Source: Panicum virgatum (Eukaryota; Streptophyta; Magnoliopsida; Poales; Poaceae). From it: a stretch of DNA of 64,000 bases. Positions within the stretch are counted from its first letter, which is position 1. Every line of letters starts with the position of its first letter. The notes beneath the pieces are model-generated. The model saw only the letters and a program-made list of their open reading frames with translations. It was not told where the DNA came from and searched no databases. The DNA is taken from assembly GCF_016808335.1 (NCBI RefSeq), contig NC_053139.1:14061819-14125818 (forward strand). The letters are read 5' to 3'. Both the position numbers and the translations under genes were made by a program. This document shows, piece by piece, positions 25,166 through 35,315 of this stretch.

Positions 25166-26515
25166 AGATTCAAGGAGAAGATCCACGAGGAGGCGCGATG
25201 GGCATGTTCCACACCGCGCAAGGTCGCACAAGCTGTCCGGGGAGGGACAGGGCGCAAGGTGGAGCATGGCGGCGATCGACGACTCGATCGGTGGTGTTGG
25301 ACACTTCGGGTGGGTGGCTCGAACCGTCCAATGAGCTGCAGTCAACAGGGATGCGTCCAGATGTGGAGATCGGGTTAATAGCGGCTGGTGGCTGCTGTTC
25401 GATAGGGGCCAGTCAGACGTGATGGTCAGGTTCGATGGTGCGGCTGGAAGACATCATGGATGAAGACGACGGCTTCGACTCGCGATCAGATTGATAGGTG
25501 GTCGATCGTGATCGGGGTGGTCATTGTGGGCTCAAGTCGGAGCAGCAACGATGGTGGTGAAAACCATGGTAGACTTGATGTTGATAGAGGTGGCTTGTTT
25601 CAGGTTACGTGATTGCGATCGCAAGCGACGGAGTAGCGGTTCGGAGTTGCTCGGCGTAGTCGCATGTGATCTGGACTAGGGGCAGGTGGTGGCGTGTGTG
25701 GTGCAAGGCGCTCAGTAGAAGATGCGCACGACAAGGTGAGGAGGCACCAGTGATCAGATTAGGAGGAAATTGATGCATGTAAGTTGATAGTTTCTTCAAT
25801 TGATCAGAGACATTCCTTTCTCGGACTCGGTGTCCTGCTGCAGCCGTCCACCAGGTGAGCCCCATGGTAGGTCCCATGGGCACAAGACGTGGCAGACGCG
25901 TGCAGCAGTTGGAGTTTTGGAGGGACCACAAGCAAGGAAATTTCATGTGCATGGTTATTAACATGGACGTGTGCATTCGGATTCCTGTTGCAAGTTGAAT
26001 TAATCTCCAAGACAATTTTTGGAAGCTGCCGTGTACACCACGGAAAATAAAAAAAATCTTGGAAACAAGGAAAGGATTGGAACATGGAAGTTGGAGTCCG
26101 TTTCTATATGGACTCGGTGGTCCGATCTCCATATAATCAACTACAGACTACGTGAAGATTGCAAGCATATTGCAATCGGGCTGTTCGTGATCTGCAGCTT
26201 GCGGCAGTAGCAACGAACGGCAGGCGGCGCTTGGACGGATCGGCAACGTCGTGTGCGACGGCGTGGAGGGTCGACGGGGTTCGCGAGCGGCGTGGCTGTG
26301 CACAGGCGGTGTACGGCTGCGGTGGCACACAAGCAGAGGCACGCGCGGTCGGCGTGTGCATTGGTCAACGTGTGTGCAAGCAGCAAGGTGCGCTCAGCGA
26401 GGACGCAAGGATGTGCAGGAGGCACGTGGCTTCAACACGTGAAGGCAACGGGCACGCAGGAGGCACGTAGTTCACGTGTGTGAAGGTTTGTTCGACGATA
26501 TGTGGCAACAGGCAG

Positions 26516-27577
26516 ATGGCGTCGATGGCTCCTAAATTTGAGGTGACGAGGTTTGATGGCACCGGAAACTTCGGGTCGTGGCAGACGAGAGTGAAGGACC
26601 TGTTGGCTCAGCAGGGTATCTCGAGGGCCCTCAATGAAAAGAAGCTAGCGAAGGTGGATGATGATAAGTGGGAAGAGATGCAGGCGCAAGCGTGTGCTAC
26701 AATAAAGCTATGTCTCACAGATCAGACCATGTACCATGTCATGGATGAAACATCGCCGAAGAAGATTTGGGACAAATTGGAAGAACAGTTTATGTCCAAG
26801 ACATTGACATGAAAACTGTACCTGAAGCAAAAATTGTATGGGCTGAAGATGCAGGAGGGGTCGAATATTGCAGAGCATATTAATGTCTTCAATCAATTAA
26901 TTGCTGATCTTGGAAAGGTCGACGTGAAGATTGATGAAGAAGACAGGGCTATTATTCTTCTGTGTTCGTTGCCGGGATCTTATGAGCACTTGGTTACTAC
27001 ATTAACTTATGGCAAGGAGGATGTTAAGGTGGATGAAATTGTTACTGCTTTACTCAGTCATGAGCAAAGGAGGAAGAACAATTTATCTGAAGATTCTTCT
27101 GGAGGTGCTTTTGTAGTCAGGAGTGATCACAATGCTGAAGATAAGAAGGGCAACAGGAAGAAGAAGGGGCCGCAGTGCTATAGGTGCAAGGGATGGAGAC
27201 ATAAAAAGGCTGAGTGTTCGGAACTGAAGAAGGGCTGATGAACCGCAAGTGTGATGATTGCCAAGAAGCAGGATGACTCGGATAGTGATGGTGATGTTCT
27301 CACAGTATCGAGTGAAAAGTCTTGTGAAGCGTGGTTGTTGGATTCGGCTAGCTCGTTTCATGCAACACCAAAGAAGGAGTGGTTCTCGTCTACATTGAGG
27401 AGGATGGTGGTCTTGCTCACTTGGGAGATGATTCGGGTTATCGTATCATAGGAGTGGGCGATATCAAATTCAAGTTGTGTGATGGACGTGAGATGCTACT
27501 TAAAAGTGTGAAGCATGTGCCGGGGCTATGGAGGAATCTGATTTCGCTTGGATTATTACATGATGAAGGATGACTGT
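26516..27577 (+). pseudogene. copia gag-protease remnant
   Basis: The frame starts at ATG 26516 (MASMAPKFEVTRFDGTGNF), a typical copia gag N-terminus (UBN2/retrotran_gag type), after a ~1.36-kb leader. In-frame TGA codons break it at 26810-26812 and again at 27236-27241, after the zinc knuckle region (CYRCKGWRHKKAEC, still CX2CX4HX4C). The protease box WLLDSASSFHATP is present near 27335. One frameshift follows, then KSVKHVPGLWRNLISLGLL of the protease end, then a stop near 27572. A short pre-integrase-like piece precedes the 3' LTR. It cannot make a full Gag-Pol; mobilisation would have needed help in trans. Confidence 0.9.
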
Positions 27578-27872
27578 ATCAAGCGGCGCCTGATAAGAAG
27601 ACCTTGAGAGTCATGCGGGAAGGCAAGACAGTCATGGTTGGTGAGAAGTCAAGTGCACACCAATACAAGCTGATGGGAAGCGTTGTTGAAGATGGAGTCA
27701 TGGATGGCATTGCAATAGTGGCGGTGTTCTGTCCGAAGGTCGACAAGGAGGCGGGATCAGTCTCGTCGGGCTGTTCCAAGTGAGCAGCAAAGGAAGACGA
27801 CTCAAGTCCGGTATACGGAGGTTCGAGCATGGATGGCTTCAAGGTGGCGTGCATATTCGCCAAGGTGGAGTT

Positions 27873-28238
27873 TGTTAGATATGTGTCGAATATGTGTACA
27901 GTTTGGTTATGACTGGACTAGAGTTGTAATTTGGTAGGTTAGGGATAGAGTTTGAGTCGTACTTTGTATCCCTATGGCCCATAAATATGAGGGCACTACC
28001 ATGTAACCATGAGACGACTTGGCCGGCTAGTGTGGGCGGCGGTGTGGCCGCGGTGGTGCCTAGATGCCGGTGTAGCTATTATTTATGGGGAGGAACGTCC
28101 GTAGTCATGCCCCGAGGAAGTAGACACATCGCCGAACCTCGTTAAAAAAACATCGTGCCTCGGTGTCGTTCTCATTTGTGTGATCTTGTGATTTGGTTCC
28201 GCGTTCTTGGGTATCGCTTCCGCGCTATTATTCTAACA
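27873..28238 (+). repeat. 3' LTR of the copia element
   Basis: Collinear copy of the 5' LTR beginning TGTTAGATATGTG and ending ATTCTAACA, followed directly by the CTTTA target duplication. A weak purine stretch (caaggtggagtt) precedes it as the polypurine tract. Confidence 0.95.
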
Positions 28239-28765
28239 CTTTATATCTCTAGTGTTGTTCGCCGAGACTTCAGTATATGAATAAATGTTTTATGCTTTTC
28301 CATTAGACCATACATATCATCTTCATCACTACCTGAAGCACGAAGTTTTCCAGGAAGCGAAAGGTGCGGCCTCTGCAGGAAATAGTAAGAAAGGGTGCAT
28401 TATGTGCTACATATCAACTAAGCTAAAATTGACGTCCAAGAAACAATCTTGAATGTAAACATACCGAGCTGTATAATGTTGGCACATACTGAATATTATC
28501 ATAATTAGAAGAGTAAGGTCCAGTTCCATTAGATCTTGTGAGCTGGAGATCCCCTTTTCCCAGGTGGCTTTGCCAATCTCTTCGTTACCACAAAACAACG
28601 TGGTGGCTTTGCCAATATCTTCCTTACCGCCGAAGGTGAGATAGGAATTTCTTTTGAAGTAGACATTGAGCGTTCAAGAAGAGTATCTGAACTAGTTTCA
28701 TCGGCTGCTTCAAGATCCGGTGCTATGGTGACATCCACTCCAAAAGCCCCATCCAAGTCCAATCA

Positions 28766-30620
28766 AACTCGTGCATCGTCGAGAAGCGTCAGGATCTTGG
28801 AGCCACTGGAGTTCACCACATCCTCGCTGTAGCCGTCGGCTCGCCACGGGCGCCAACCCTGAGGCCGGCCGGCCTCACCCCGAGGCCCGTCGTCCCCTGG
28901 CTCTACATAGAGCTCGGTCCAAGGCCCTGGATCATGGGCTACAAGGAGAAGACATCGACACCTCCAAGCTGTTCCACGTAAAGTTCTTCCTGCTGGGCAA
29001 AACAAATACCTTGCGCGGGAAGATATCAAGTTTCTAGCAGACAGGGGTGGAATCATCCCAGAAGCATGGGAAAGGCTGCAGGAATACATCCTGGCCTGTT
29101 CTCACCACGGCATAGATGAGTGGCTCGTCCTACAAAGCTTCTACAAGGGGCTCAAGATGACATCAAAAGCCAACATTGATGCTGCTGCTGGAGGAGCCTT
29201 TCTCGACCTGACCATCGCTAGCTCCAAAGCATTGGTCGAGAAAATAGTCTCCAATCAGGGGTGGAGCGATGAATGACTCCAAACCTGCACGAAGGGCATG
29301 CATACCGTTAAGGAGACGGATATGATTGCCACGAAACTGGACCTCCTCATCAAGAAAATGGAGGAAGGGAGAAAGCAACAGATCCACGCTCCCGTGTATG
29401 CCATGGGTTCGCACTTTACGTGCAAAGTCTGTGGCAACAATGGACATTCGGGGAACGACTGCCCCGAAACCCGTGAAGACTGCACCTACCTCAGCAACAA
29501 TAACACCAGCAGGTATCGTCCACAGCAAGGAGGCCTGGGGTGGAACTAGCCACGTCCACCATTCCAGGGAGGTAACAATTACAATCCTTCTTTCAATTCG
29601 GACCAACCTCCCTTGAGAGAACTAGTGCTTGGCCAAGCCAAAATTAATGAAAATATAAATAAAAAGCTCTTGGCCAACGATAAAACCCTGGAAAGTATAC
29701 ATGTTAAGCTTGAAACTTTGTCTTCCACTCTTAAAAATCAATTAAGTTTCAACAAAATGATCGAAACCCAACTTGCTCAAATTGCTGCTTCATTACCTGC
29801 TGTGGAGAACATGAAGATCCCGGGGCAACCCGAGACTTCCGTTGAAAATGTCAGCATGGCATCTACCGAATGGGGTAACCCGTCCCGGAGGCCACCACGC
29901 ACTAATCATGAAGGTAGGAACACGCCCCCAAGGAATGACTCTTGGGATGGCTTGGTGGCAGCAGTACAAAGAGGATCTAGGGGTCCCCATGATCAGCTGC
30001 TCAATCTTCAACAAACATTACGAGCAGTGCCTTTGCGATCTAGGGGCGAGCGTCAACATTATGCCCATGGTAATATATGAAGAACTTCAATACCCTGCTC
30101 TTTCCCCAACAACTATGCTCGTGCAACTCGCAGATTCATCTGTTTGATATCCCGAAGGGTGCGAGTACGAGATTCCTTCGTCCTTGTTAACTTTGTGGTG
30201 ATCGATATGGAGGGCGACCTCGGAGTCGACCTCGTTCTTGGGCGACCTTTCCTACGGTCCGCCAAGGCAAGGATTGACGTCGAAAGAGGAGAAATCCGCT
30301 TCCGAGTCGGCAAGGAGGACATGTTTTTCAAGTTTAAACGCAGGGAATAGTAGCGCTTCATGATACAACAAGACAGTGAAGGGCAAGCACTCTGGGGTGC
30401 GCCGTTACCCCAGCCGGAACACCAACCCACCACACCTAAGAGAAAGAAGAAAACAAAAAAGGTGTGGTGGAAGGTCGAGAGTTTGGCTTCGTCCAATTCT
30501 CCAAGACGAGCCGACCAATGGTAAGAACGACGGAGAAAAGTCGTACACGTCGGACTTTAAACGACGTGCCCTTGCCAAAAGTAAATTGGTATTTATCTCA
30601 TATTTGTCTCACTTCGCCTT
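28766..30620 (+). pseudogene. Athila-type Ty3/gypsy gag-protease remnant
   Basis: After a leader block shared with 23370-23500, plus-strand frames give a gypsy gag of the Athila/Tat type. LACSHHGIDEWLVLQSFYKG lies near 29090-29150. A zinc knuckle CKVCGNNGHSGNDC (29428-29469) keeps CX2CX4HX4C. A coiled region (about 29630-29800) is followed by the aspartic protease core CLCDLGASVNIMP (about 30030-30070) and VDLVLGRPFLRSAKARIDV near 30220-30280. Stops and frameshifts break it at several points, for example at 29275, 29548, 30146 and 30350. Nothing of reverse transcriptase or integrase follows. No LTR pair or TSD was identified. Confidence 0.8.
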
Positions 30621-31113
30621 TTTCAATTTCTTTCACCTCTTTTGTTTTGTTTTCCAATACATGTTTAAAATTTTTAAAATTGTTTTCTGCATGCTGGAGA
30701 TCTCCTTCGACGTCGGTGTGAGACCGTGGGGCCTCTTGGCTGGCTCCACCAGTTGCAAGGCCGCCGTCAGATTGGCCACCATCACGGTGAAACCCATGTC
30801 GGAATCGGAGCCGGATTCCATCCATTCAGTGAGGTTGGGGAACAAGGGGAAGAAGGGGGAGATGCTCAGGGGTATGTAAGTAATTTTCATCCATTCAGGT
30901 TATGCGTCACCACGCGTTCAAGACTAGGTTGTTGACGTGTCTCGCCACATCCCATGACAAAGGACCCTTTTGTCCCTGCCTTATCCTTTAGGACAACCCG
31001 AGAGCCCGGACCTGAGCCAAACGCGCCACACTGCCGCTACTCTACTTGCTGCTAGCCATTTCCGCCGAAATCTGCCCCTACTCACCACCCGCAATTGCCA
31101 CCGGCGCAAAAGG

Positions 31114-31647
31114 ATGTCGTGTGTTGCAGTTTCCTTATCTGGAAGGAGGCAGATGGAAGAGCTTCTTGGCGAGGAAACTGGGTTGCCCATGGTGATTTGC
31201 TGGAAGTGCTCGAGGGCAAGGATGGGTGAGGCCTAGTCGAACAAGGAGAATGAGAACATCGGTCGGGTGTATATGAAATGCCCGGTCAGTGAATTGAGCT
31301 TTGATTTGGTTTTTGTGCTTTCAGATCTCTGATAGGGTGTAACCAAGGGTTTCTTGTTTATGCAGTCCTGTGGTGACTTCAAATGGCAGAGGCGTTACTT
31401 GGACAATTTGATCAAAGCAAAGAACGTCCAACTACGGTTAGATGATCGAGATAGGATTCAAGAAGTCCAGTCCATGGAGCACATCCATGCTGCTGGGAAC
31501 CCTGTTGCCATGGGACCCCTCTATGACGGTTTCGTGAAGAGCAACGAATTGGAAGCAAAGGTTGAGAAATTAGCCTAAGCTATGATTTTCTTCGGTTTGC
31601 TTGCTGTAGCCCTTGTTGCCATGGGAGTTGGTTATTTGTTGAAGTAG
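31114..31647 (+). pseudogene. GRF-type zinc-finger protein with C-terminal membrane anchor, two in-frame stops
   Basis: Exon 1 runs 31114..31284 and contains GLPMVICWKCSRARMGE, then TAG at 31234-31236, then NENIGRVYMKCP, the CxxC...C arrangement of plant GRF-like fingers. The intron 31285..31365 is GT...AG. Exon 2 (from 31366) starts SCGDFKWQRRYLDNLI and contains a charged coiled segment ending KVEKLA, then TAA at 31576-31578, then MIFFGLLAVALVAMGVGYLL and a final TAG at 31645-31647. The last part is a single transmembrane helix. Apart from the two stop codons the frame is uninterrupted. Function of this grass family is unknown; members are often found in transposon-rich DNA. A shorter soluble product from the second exon cannot be excluded. 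Confidence 0.7.
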
Positions 31648-32238
31648 AATGTAACGATTAGGTGTTAGTCTCCACATTCCTAGCATCAGCTTTAGTACTT
31701 GACTAGAAGAACAATGGCGATTTAAAAAAAAGAGTGTGTTTGCATAGTTTAGACTTTGATTTTAGATGCAGTTTACGAAAATAATCTAATTTCGAGAATA
31801 TACGAGGGAGAAAGGCTAATCCAAATTTCAAATCGGATTTAATAAAGAGAAAGAGTCATGTTCCCAACAAATGATCGCTGCATTCATAAAGGGATCCCAC
31901 TAACACTGACGTGTGGGGTCCATTGGTCAGTGCGACACCTACGCCGCATTTCGAATTTTAACGGGCGCCAATTCTGCCGCTGAAGCCGAAAGCAATTGCG
32001 CGAAATGTCCCTCCCACCCTCGGGCAAAAGACCCACCGGCACCCGCTACCCCATCTCTACAGGGTATTTGTGAGAATCTCCCCTAGCTCCCCATATCCAT
32101 GGCCCCTTCTCTAGCGCTTGGAACAGTTGCCCTTTCCCCTGCAGTCCTCCACCTCTCGCCTTTCCTCTCTGCCTCTCACCTCCACCGAAGGCCACCAACC
32201 CAAAGCTGCCACCTCGTCGACGACGCTGAGCACATCGG

Positions 32239-32527
32239 AGCTGCTTCCCCTTTGACGACACTCATCGCACTAGATCTACTACAACATCGATGACGGGCGA
32301 TGCACCGGATCTGCTACCCCTTCGACTAATCCTGTCCCACCGGATCTGCTACAACGTTGACGACGGCCGGCTCACCGGATCTGCCACCCCTTCGACGAAT
32401 CTTGTCGCACTGGCTCTGCTACAACATCAATTGCAGGCTCACCGGACCTGCTACCACTTCGACGAATCCCGTTGCATCGGATGTGCTACACTCTCGTCGG
32501 CCTGTACCTCCTCACCGGATTTGCTAC
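32239..32527 (+). repeat. Tandem repeat of about 70-80 bp, roughly four diverged copies
   Basis: Repeating words are CACCGGATCTGCTACC, CCTTCGACGAATC and GATCTGCTACAACAT. It lies just upstream of the En/Spm transposase remnant, so it may be a subterminal repeat region of that element; this is an inference. Confidence 0.6.
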
Positions 32528-32689
32528 AAGTATGAATAATGGACGATATTGACATTAGTGGGTTTTTATCAGCTAATTTATTTGAAAAGCTTATTAGAAG
32601 CCTACTAGTTCCCTCTTGCTTGTTTTATCGAATGCTTGTGAATTCTCCCTTTTGAAGTGTACAGATTCCTAGTAAGGTCTGTGGAAGGA

Positions 32690-33770
32690 GGACAAGAGGT
32701 GCTGCCATGGCACCAGGAGGTAAGCAATCGAATAGGAAGAGGTCAATCGTTCTTGTAGCTTCAACATGGGTACTGCGGTCATCATCAGCACGTCAACACC
32801 TTGTGCCTGAACAATTTTCACCCAGTGCAGAAAATAGTAGTGGAGGTAAAAATGTTGTGCAGGAAGAATGGGCAACAGCGGCAGACAACAGTTGTTGTCA
32901 TTAGAACTTGAACAATCCAGATGGTGCTAATGGCGTCAATGAAACCAAGACTGGACGGAGTACCGACCCTGGACAGACTGGTTCCAGCTCTGAAGGTTGG
33001 TTATTGTGTTTCACTCAAGTGTTTTAGAGTTGTTGGTTTTTAATTTGATGAATAATGGGAATTTGAATGAAATCACTGCAGTACCTCCACAAAGAGGTGG
33101 CCGGAAGAAGGCTACCAGGGGAGTTTTGCTTCACAAGATGACCAAAGCTATGGGAAGAAGGATGCCCATCTCTGTTGCTTAGGGAAACCTAAGGCCACAT
33201 GTACCGGTGCAAGCTGCCAAGTTTGGATTAGAGGCTGGTGTTATCGTTAGGTCTCAAGTTCCTACCTTGTCGCATTGGAATCAATACATAGAACAGACTG
33301 AGCATTTTGATGGCTTCATGCAAAGGCTATCTGTGAGTGCTTACATACTATTTTTTTACATTCATCTCTTTTTTCTTTGGCAGTTGCGTAACTCAGATTT
33401 CATTTCTGGTCACTAGGGGAGGTTAGAAATGGACACAAGTCACAAGGCAACGACAGATGCTTGTGCTAGCGTATTCAAGGCAGCCATACAGCAGAACTGG
33501 TATAGGTTGAAGCAACATTACTTTGTTGGCGTCCCTGCTAATGATATCCCTGCAACCTCTCCTCTCCCCACCATGAATGATGGACAGTGGTGTGAATGTG
33601 GTCATCTCCAGAGAACAAGGTATTTTCTCTTAATGTGCTTTTAAATATGTACTTATGATGTATACAAACACATACATCTCTTGTAGGGAGTTTCAGACCA
33701 GAACAAGCGAAATCGTGCTTGAGTCAAGTGGCCTGTAGCAATAGGATCTCGCTGCCATGTTACTTAGTTG
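32690..33770 (+). pseudogene. Plant transposase remnant (Ptta/En/Spm, CACTA superfamily)
   Basis: Plus-strand pieces in order: MAPGGKQSNRKRS (32707); PPQRGGRKKATRGVLLHKMT (about 33090-33145), a TAG at 33179-33181, then VPVQAAKFGLEAGVIVR and a gtgagt donor near 33331; and, after an acceptor near 33417, FKAAIQQNWYRLKQHYFVG and DGQWCECGHLQ. A DQNKRNRA piece near 33695-33718 then lies in a different frame. This is the order of the Transposase_24/Ptta domain. Stops and a frame slip inactivate it. The satellite-like gtgacaaataccatttgtcac near 33976 resembles CACTA end sequences, but exact termini were not fixed. Confidence 0.75.
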
Positions 33771-33994
33771 CATTCATATGTACGTGTCAACACTCTTGTG
33801 ATGTAACCTTTCCACTCTTCTGCTTCCTTAAATGAGTACACACATGCACCAGTTTCATGATGTTTTGCGCGTTCTGTCATTGTGGAACAAACTTGACGTG
33901 GCATTCACGACGTATCAAATTTTGTCATACATTCGTCACCAAACTTTCTTTATGACGGATTTTGGCCCTATAGTGACAAATACCATTTGTCACT

Positions 33995-35125
33995 GATGCA
34001 TCGATTTCCACTAGGTGGGTAATTTGGGCAGCTCAAGTCTTGAAGTTTGGCTATAGGTGGGTAGTTGGGGATGGGACGAAAGTGCATTTTTGGGAAGATA
34101 TTTGATTTGGGACCCCCCCCCCCCAGTTTTGGGACCTTTTTCACATTTGTAACCAAACCGGTATCTCACTTGCCAATATGTGTGATGGTATAGAAGTGAA
34201 ACTTACTTTTAGAAGGAATTCCAATGAGGAAATGATGGAGAGATGGTATGAACTGAGATTACCTCTTTTGTGGTCTGTACCAATGATGGAGATGCTTTGG
34301 TTCGACATTATGATAGTAGTTGGGTGTACTCCACCCAATCCCTTTATGATATAGTAAATTTCAGAGGAGTTATCCCTGCCTTTATCCCCACGGTGCAGGA
34401 GATCAGGGTCCCCCCAAAGTTAAGGTGTTTTTGTGGCTTTTTTTTCCCAATAATAAGTTGATGACTGTAGACAACATGTGTCGCAGAGCCTCTAGTTCTG
34501 CCTGGAGTGTGAATCTATCAACATTTGTTCTTTGATTATGTGATAGCTAAGTATGTTTGGAACCTCTTTCATAGCTTTTCTGGCCACTACATGTATCTTC
34601 ACTGACTTAGTTGAAAAATGGCCTTGCGGAAAGAAATGGAACTTGGCCAACAATACCTCTTGTGGAATACTGTGGGGGATCTTGCTAACAAGAAATGATT
34701 TTGTCTTTAATCACCAGGTCCGGTGAGATGCGAAAACAGTTCTGAGGAAAATTTGGCTCTGTATGATGGACTGGAAGCCGATGTTCAAGGGGGAGCTGGT
34801 GCTAGGTATGGAGCAGTGGTGCACCTTCTTAGAGGTCGCCCTGCAGACGCCTTTGGCACTCTCCTCTTGAAGAAACTGAAGAAAGGGTGCTGGAAGGATG
34901 AAGGACATTGGGCCTGCTGAGCCTACCCCTGCGCTTCGGTTACTGGTTTTTCTGTTCTGTTTGGCCGGCTCTGGCCTGTAGGTGCTCTGCGAGCTTGCCT
35001 AGACACTGCTGGTGTTGCGTTCGGTTAAGCTTTGTTTTCTCCTGAAATGGATGTTGTATGAATCTTTGCTTCGTCTTATTAAAGTTGGGTCAGGGCGTGA
35101 TTGCCTGTTCCTCTAAAAAAATGTG
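33995..35125 (+). mobile_element. Degenerate LINE 3' part (ORF2 C-terminus and tail)
   Basis: A plus-strand frame starts with WAAQVLKFGYRWVVGDGTKV and HFWEDIW, then degraded pieces (LTFRRNSNEEMMERWYEL, GDLANKK) as in the zf-RVT end of plant L1 ORF2. The last 250 bp (cttattaaagttgggtcagg near 35077) look like a LINE 3' UTR and end in a short A-run at 35117-35123. Stops and frameshifts abound. A 12-C run at about 34107-34118 lies inside the fragment. Confidence 0.75.
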
Positions 35126-35315
35126 GAGGATGAACGAAATCTGTGCTTTCGAGACCATGTGCAAAGTTGAAAACTTGGTGAAGCATGAGTTCGGATAGGT
35201 CCATGCTGATCCTTACCTCCTTTTGTCGCAAAACCATGCAAATCCCTTCGAACTGACTAGCAAAGTAAGTCATGAAAGCGTGACTAGTAAAGGCATATAT
35301 ATGTTGAATCACACA

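Larger units (their letters stand above)
24784..28238 (+). mobile_element. Complete copia LTR retrotransposon with pol deleted (3,455 bp)
   Basis: Two LTRs of 367 and 366 bp (TGTTAG...CTAACA) flank the internal region. CTTTA is duplicated exactly at 24779-24783 and 28239-28243. A tRNA-Met primer site follows the 5' LTR. Coding sequence covers only gag, protease and the beginning of the pre-integrase domain, then jumps to the 3' end. Integrase, reverse transcriptase and RNase H are absent. It is inserted in an intron of the KTN80 fragment. Confidence 0.95.
24404..28465 (-). pseudogene. KTN80: Katanin p80 (KTN80) con80-domain fragment, split by a copia element
   Basis: Minus-strand exons of the regulatory katanin subunit's C-terminal con80 domain, which binds p60. 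An upstream linker exon ends at 28465 (NYDNIQYVPTLYSS, gtatgt donor). The next exon, 28372..28247, holds EDDMYGLMEKHKTFIHILKS. Exon 24664..24590 holds AVYRCWQRNDIRGSIDA. Exon 24516..24404 holds VTTDIINALMEN, ITLDIC and LLESKYD. Acceptors (ttcctgcag, atatttgcag, ctcttgtag) and GTATGT donors are in the expected phase. The donor after 28247 reads AT instead of GT, and a 3.46-kb copia element sits 9 bp downstream in that intron. The WD40 half and the extreme C-terminus were not found. The linker exon has a 27-bp near-repeat (28564-28590, 28604-28630). Identification rests on con80 motif order. Confidence 0.8.

Noticed and set aside
26137..26483. Several overlapping ORFs in the copia leader
   Set aside because: GC-rich untranslated leader between the primer site and gag; no conserved product.
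34107..34118. 12-C run as a regulatory or quadruplex element
   Set aside because: It sits in a dead LINE, and such runs are prone to length error. No further G/C-tract pattern supports a structure.
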